This document shows, piece by piece, positions 55,324-58,668 of a stretch of 58,668 nucleotides of DNA (positions within the stretch are counted from its first letter, which is position 1; the number at the start of each line of letters is the position of its first letter). The notes beneath the pieces were generated by a model that saw only the letters and a program-made list of their open reading frames with translations, did not search any database and was not told the DNA's origin. The translations under genes were made by a program, and so were the position numbers. The stretch is from Candidatus Hemicellulosilyticus sp. P3 (lineage in GTDB: Bacteria > Bacteroidota > Bacteroidia > Bacteroidales > P3), in the NCBI GenBank assembly GCA_001543385.1, contig LPNH01000012.1:1-58668 (forward strand), read 5' to 3'.

Positions 55324-55352
55324 CGAAAAAGGGATGTCTTTTGACACCCCTT
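55324..55352 (-). terminator. Terminator of the integrase gene
   Basis: On the minus strand, AAGGGGTGTC and GACATCCCTT form a stem, followed by TTTTTCG. It lies 20 bases past the integrase stop. Confidence 0.7.
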
Positions 55353-55373
55353 AAACAATGTTTCAATTCCGCT

Positions 55374-56735
55374 TCAAAACAACCCATCCACAGCAGCACT
55401 TGCCACACTGTCGGCATATTCATCCAATGATAGCTTCACGTACTTGTAGAACATTGTCTCAGTCTTATGTCCGCTCACACTCATCATCTGTGGGACGGTG
55501 AATTTCTTGGAGAGATACATATTCGTGATACAGCTTCTACGGGCTGTATGGCTGGCTACCAGCTCCCATCTCGGACGGATGGGATAACCCTGTTCATCAT
55601 ATTCATATAGCACTACCCCTTTCTTCTTTGCCTCAACCTCTGCACGACGTTCTTTCAAGGTGAGTACAGTCCTCTCTTTCTTTCCGAGACTTGGGACAGT
55701 TTCCGACAACTTTCTGCAGATGTCCTTGATTGTGCGGTTCAGGCTTTGGTCGAGCACTTCTGGCACATTGTAATCGTATTTCTTCAGCAGCGTTTCCAGC
55801 TTTTCGTCCATAATGGGTATGACCACAGTTCCTGCGGTCTTCTCTTGCTTAATACGGATAACCTTGGTTCCACTATGGGTATAACCGATGTTGTCTTTCT
55901 TTATCCTGCTGTAATCTGAATACCGCATCGCGGTGAAACAGCCAATTAGGAATACATCCCTTACTTGTTCCTCAAAACCGTTCAATGGCATATCATAAAG
56001 AGCCTTCAACTCTTCCTTGGTCAAGTATATCTTCTTTGCCTTGTCATCTTCAGTGATTCGAGGGCTCTTCAGCACCGAACAGGCGATATGATTTGTGTGC
56101 AGACCTTGGCGCTCTGCTACACCCACAATAGTCTTGAACAATGAGATATGCTTGTCGAGCGTGTATTTCATATAACCAAGACATTCAAGATAAGAAATAA
56201 AACTGTCGGCCAGCGATTCGTTGATGTCCTCCCACTTAAATGGTCGGATTTTATAAAAGTCCAAGAAGACCCTTCTGAATTGTTGCCAGTTCTTGATGGA
56301 TTCTTTGGCATATTTCTCTTTCTTTGCTGTTCTCACCTTACCCCTTTCAATCTTCTTTATATGCTCGACAACAAAGTTCTTGACATTATGTTTCTTCTTG
56401 TCTTCGGCTTCTTTGCCCAATTCTTCAACTCGTTTCAATGCCTCACGTTTGTCTGCTAGCACGATGTCTTCGATAGATTTGTCAAGATTCTCTTTTGTCA
56501 GCCGATGATGTCGTCTCATATCCGTGATAGCATCTTCAATCAAGGCAACCTTCTTGCTAATGCCTTTCTTATTGAGATAGTTTGTGCGTTTACGCTCGGA
56601 TTCAGACACCTCATTCCATTTTGCGACGTCAACGGTCATAAGGAGATTACACCAATAAGCATTCTTCCCTATTTTCAATCGAACAACTAGAGGGTGTTCC
56701 CCTTCAGTCTGTTATGTTCTCAATACCAACTTCAT
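55374..56735 (-). pseudogene. Tyrosine integrase with an in-frame stop at codon 8
   Basis: The long open part (55374 to about 56678) encodes a phage-type tyrosine recombinase: core-binding domain in the middle, catalytic Arg in FTAMRYSDYS, the HTARR box, and the SGHKTETMFYKYVK motif with the downstream Tyr nucleophile. The natural start appears to be ATG 56735: it overlaps the TGA of the excisionase-like gene (TGATG), and the frame reads MKLVLRT, then TAA (56712-56714), then QTEGEHPLVVRLKIGKNA, an arm-binding N-terminal domain. So the gene is interrupted by one stop. Downstream starts (TTG 56678, ATG 56639) would produce a protein without most of the arm domain. A base error, readthrough or real inactivation are all possible. 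Confidence 0.8.
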
Positions 56736-57061
56736 CAACACTCTGTTTTAATGAGGCCCTCTGACTCTGCGTCTAAAATTGCTTTCATCGAATAAATCTT
56801 ACGTCTACCGCCAAGATGTAGTGGCTCTATAATTCCATCCTTTTCCCAGTTATACAAAGTACTTTTGGAAATGTTCCACCGTTCACAAAGTTCATCTGCG
56901 TTCAATCTTTTGTCTTCCATGTTTAAGTCGCACATTTTTTCGGAGATAACTTCTTCTACAACTTCTTTGACCCAACTTTTGACGGTGTACTTCAATCCCT
57001 CAATAACATCTGTCCAACACCTTGTGTTTGCCAGAATCAATTCATTACTATTTTTTTCCAT
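56735..57061 (-). CDS. Excisionase-like helix-turn-helix protein
   Basis: A 108-residue protein with a charged coiled-coil-like N-terminal half and, at residues about 55-95, a MerR/excisionase winged-helix motif: NADELCERWNISKSTLYNW followed by LHLGGRRKIY. Such proteins direct the integrase toward excision and often control the int gene. The stop TGA shares a base with the proposed ATG of the integrase, so the two are translationally coupled. Confidence 0.75.
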   Translation of the reverse strand: MEKNSNELILANTRCWTDVIEGLKYTVKSWVKEVVEEVISEKMCDLNMEDKRLNADELCERWNISKSTLYNWEKDGIIEPLHLGGRRKIYSMKAILDAESEGLIKTEC

Positions 57062-57174
57062 ATTCTATATATATTACATTTGTTTTTCTAACTATGAGAT
57101 ATCGTCTATATATGAACGGTACAACATACATCGTCCCACTGCTTCATTATAAATATAACAAAAACAAATGCCAA

Positions 57175-57855
57175 TTATGAATATCGCGCAATCAACCTAC
57201 TGACTGATGTTGGATACCACTGTTTGTTGATAGTGGTTACGAAACCGTTTTTGTTTAGGTAGAACGCTTTATCCCGAAGTGTCCCTTTCAAATATCTGAT
57301 GGCGGCGTATGCCTTGACATTGGCGGTTGCCCTATCTGCCCTGGCTTTTCTATTTTCTTTGATTAGCTGATGGTTCCTCTCTATGAGGGCCAGCCCCTCG
57401 CTGGTCTTGATAGTGAGATTGGGATTGCCAGCCCTCTTTGTGGATTTGGCCATCCCTTGTTTTGTTCTTTGGCTTATAAACTCACGTTCCTGTTGTGCCA
57501 TTCCAAGAAATATACCGAGTTCAAGAGGGGTGATGTCGGGATGATCACAAAACCGTACTGAATAGTTTTTGTAAATGTGAGCTCCGTCTTCGATGTCTCG
57601 GGTCAGCCTATCCACTTTTGCTACAATCAACGTAGCACCAATACGCTTACACTCGTTCAATGCTGCGATAAGGACAGGTCGATTAGACAACCGTGACTCG
57701 CCGTGTACATCCTTGCCGGATTCCTTCTCTTGAAATTCCATGACGATGATCCCTCCGTTATGAGAGACATAGGTGCTAATAATGTCTTGTTGTGCATCAA
57801 GACCGAGACTTTGTTTCTTGGTCGACACTCTATAATATGCGATATATTCCATCAT
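57175..57855 (-). CDS. Serine recombinase (resolvase/invertase family)
   Basis: A 226-residue site-specific recombinase. It starts MEYIAYYRVSTKKQSLGLDAQ, where the Ser of YRVST is the catalytic nucleophile, and carries KVDRLTRD, the DNA-binding helix motif of the family. The C-terminal part (about 150-226) ends in a helix-turn-helix-like segment. Two ATGs in a row (57855, 57852) can start it. It could resolve cointegrates or invert a segment of the element; no target site is visible. Confidence 0.85.
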   Translation of the reverse strand: MMEYIAYYRVSTKKQSLGLDAQQDIISTYVSHNGGIIVMEFQEKESGKDVHGESRLSNRPVLIAALNECKRIGATLIVAKVDRLTRDIEDGAHIYKNYSVRFCDHPDITPLELGIFLGMAQQEREFISQRTKQGMAKSTKRAGNPNLTIKTSEGLALIERNHQLIKENRKARADRATANVKAYAAIRYLKGTLRDKAFYLNKNGFVTTINKQWYPTSVSRLIARYS

Positions 57856-57930
57856 ATTTGACGTGTTTTTCGCCTTTTTACATCACTAAATCATTCCTTT
57901 TAGAGCTGTAAAGACGGTTTTCTAGGCTCA

Positions 57931-58146
57931 TTACAGTTCGGTCTCTTCTCGTTTCTTCAACTCTTTCACCAAATAGTCAGAGCCCATCAATGCGTCGTCA
58001 AGAAGACTTTGTATGGACATTTCCCCATAGTAACCGTTTGCGTTTCTGCCCATAAGTATGGCCAGGATGGCATTTTCGCGGAGATTTCTCCACTCTTCTT
58101 CTGTTTTTCGTTTCATTTCGAATATTTGCATACATTTGTAGGTCAT
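57931..58146 (-). CDS. Small helical protein, possibly the frameshifted end of the upstream ORF
   Basis: A 71-residue frame starting at ATG 58146 (others at 58131 and 58116). The sequence from MKRKTEEEWRNLRENAILAI onward is protein-like and helical. It overlaps the next ORF (57998-58372) by up to 149 bases in another frame. Two overlapping genes or one gene split by an indel fit the data equally well. No family recognised. Confidence 0.4.
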   Translation of the reverse strand: MTYKCMQIFEMKRKTEEEWRNLRENAILAILMGRNANGYYGEMSIQSLLDDALMGSDYLVKELKKREETEL

Positions 58147-58372
58147 TGCTGTCAGTTTGATTAAGATACGGCTTAAGCGTTCTTGCGACGAGATCCTGTA
58201 TTTCGTCAATTCCTCTTTGTTTGGTAGAAGCGATAAAGTCCTTTGCCGTTGCCCCGAATTCTTTTTTGAGTTTAGATACGGCTTTCTCTATTAACGAGTC
58301 TCTATTTACATTGTTTTCCTTCTTTTCGAGAATGAAGGAGTCAAAGTCTTTTAATTCCACTAATCTTTGCAT
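57998..58372 (-). CDS. Hypothetical small protein of the element
   Basis: A 124-residue frame from ATG 58372. The first 85 residues (RLVELKDFDSFILEKKE, then SLIEKAVSKLKKEFGATAKD) are convincing as coding; the last 35 are Arg- and Pro-rich and look like an out-of-frame tail. A frameshift into the 57931-58146 frame would replace that tail with a plausible helical end. No function assigned. Confidence 0.45.
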   Translation of the reverse strand: MQRLVELKDFDSFILEKKENNVNRDSLIEKAVSKLKKEFGATAKDFIASTKQRGIDEIQDLVARTLKPYLNQTDSNDLQMYANIRNETKNRRRVEKSPRKCHPGHTYGQKRKRLLWGNVHTKSS

Positions 58373-58563
58373 CTTAATACATTTTATATATACATTATTT
58401 ATGCTTTTCTCTATTCAGATAACCATAAATAACTTACACTAGTGTCTATTAAAATTTGTTAATCTCAAATATAATAATTTTTATATCAATATATTAAATA
58501 TCAAAATGCTTGTCGCACTTTTGAAAACGTTATCAGTGACAGATAACTATTCAAAAGGCGAGT
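58373..58563. other. AT-rich spacer with no gene seen
   Basis: Strongly AT-rich sequence between the small ORF and the transposase start. It probably contains the left end of the IS element. I could not define the terminal inverted repeat because the other end lies outside the window. Confidence 0.4.
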
Positions 58564-58668
58564 ATGAATCAAGGCAGATACGTTTTCAGTCAGATTGTGG
58601 ACTATATTCCCAAAAGACAGTTTGAAAGAATGGCGGCAGAATACAAAGACAGAACCGATGGATGGGAA
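58564..58668 (+). CDS. IS4-like transposase, N-terminal fragment at the window edge
   Basis: ATG 58564 opens MNQGRYVFSQIVDYIPKR, the characteristic start of Bacteroidetes IS4-type transposases (DUF4372 N-terminal domain). Only 35 residues are in the window and the frame is open at the right edge, so completeness cannot be judged. The DDE catalytic part is not visible. Confidence 0.8.
   Translation, partial: MNQGRYVFSQIVDYIPKRQFERMAAEYKDRTDGWE

Larger units (their letters stand above)
55222..58668. mobile_element. Integrated element at tRNA-Leu(CAG), left end; extends past the window
   Basis: From the tRNA 3-prime end rightward, base composition becomes AT-rich and the genes change to integrase, excisionase-like protein, serine recombinase and transposase. 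The integrase reads toward the tRNA, the usual arrangement for tRNA-targeted islands. No second copy of the tRNA 3-prime end (attR) occurs in the window, so the right boundary is outside it. No conjugation or cargo gene is visible in the part present. Confidence 0.7.

Overview
The window looks like a chromosome segment of a Bacteroidales bacterium with moderately GC-rich coding DNA. The evidence is: two secreted proteins with type IX secretion (T9SS) C-terminal sorting domains, an S46 dipeptidyl-peptidase, a DUF4292 lipoprotein, an EF-G2-type translation factor, a Bacteroidetes-style dcw cluster, and promoters that fit the Bacteroidetes TTTG-N19/21-TAnnTTTG consensus. The exact family cannot be fixed from sequence reading alone. 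Most of the window is ordinary core genome. The last 3.4 kb is an AT-rich integrated element.

Layout. 1-5645: a tightly overlapping minus-strand operon (methyltransferase, nucleotidyltransferase, tadA, an exported protein, a DUF4292 lipoprotein, a TPR lipoprotein). 5975-12303: two T9SS cargo proteins flanking yicC and an ApbE lipoprotein. 12437-17069: rlmD, rpmH (48 codons), a TPR-like protein, secG, a RecD/Dda-like helicase and an HU protein. 17176-21049: fmt, ribH and a long ORF in which sigma-54 (RpoN) runs in frame into an M23 metallopeptidase. 21324-28525: an EF-G2-like factor, a polysaccharide flippase, prfA and a DPP7-type peptidase.

28854-43918 is the division and cell-wall cluster: mraZ, rsmH, ftsL, ftsI, murE, mraY, a murD remnant, ftsW, murG, murC, ftsQ, ftsA, ftsZ. 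Every gene is intact except murD. That gene is reduced to a 179-codon ORF covering only the C-terminal ligase domain, and its substrate-binding residues are gone. Phased TGG repeats ahead of mraZ look like MraZ boxes. 44036-50212 holds a Na/Pi cotransporter, mnmA, a DUF4159 protein, rsmE and an LtaS-like sulfatase-fold membrane enzyme. A 1499-residue exported protein of unknown function follows (50358-54857).

Two tRNA-Leu genes (GAG and CAG anticodons) at 54985-55221 mark the boundary of the integrated element. It carries a tyrosine integrase whose true N-terminus seems to be cut by an in-frame TAA at codon 8, an excisionase-like HTH protein, a serine recombinase, two overlapping small ORFs and the start of an IS4-like transposase at the right edge.

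The observations most worth following are the RpoN-M23 continuous ORF, the catalytically dead MurD C-terminal domain kept in place in the dcw cluster, the EF-G2-type factor without the catalytic histidine, and the interrupted integrase.
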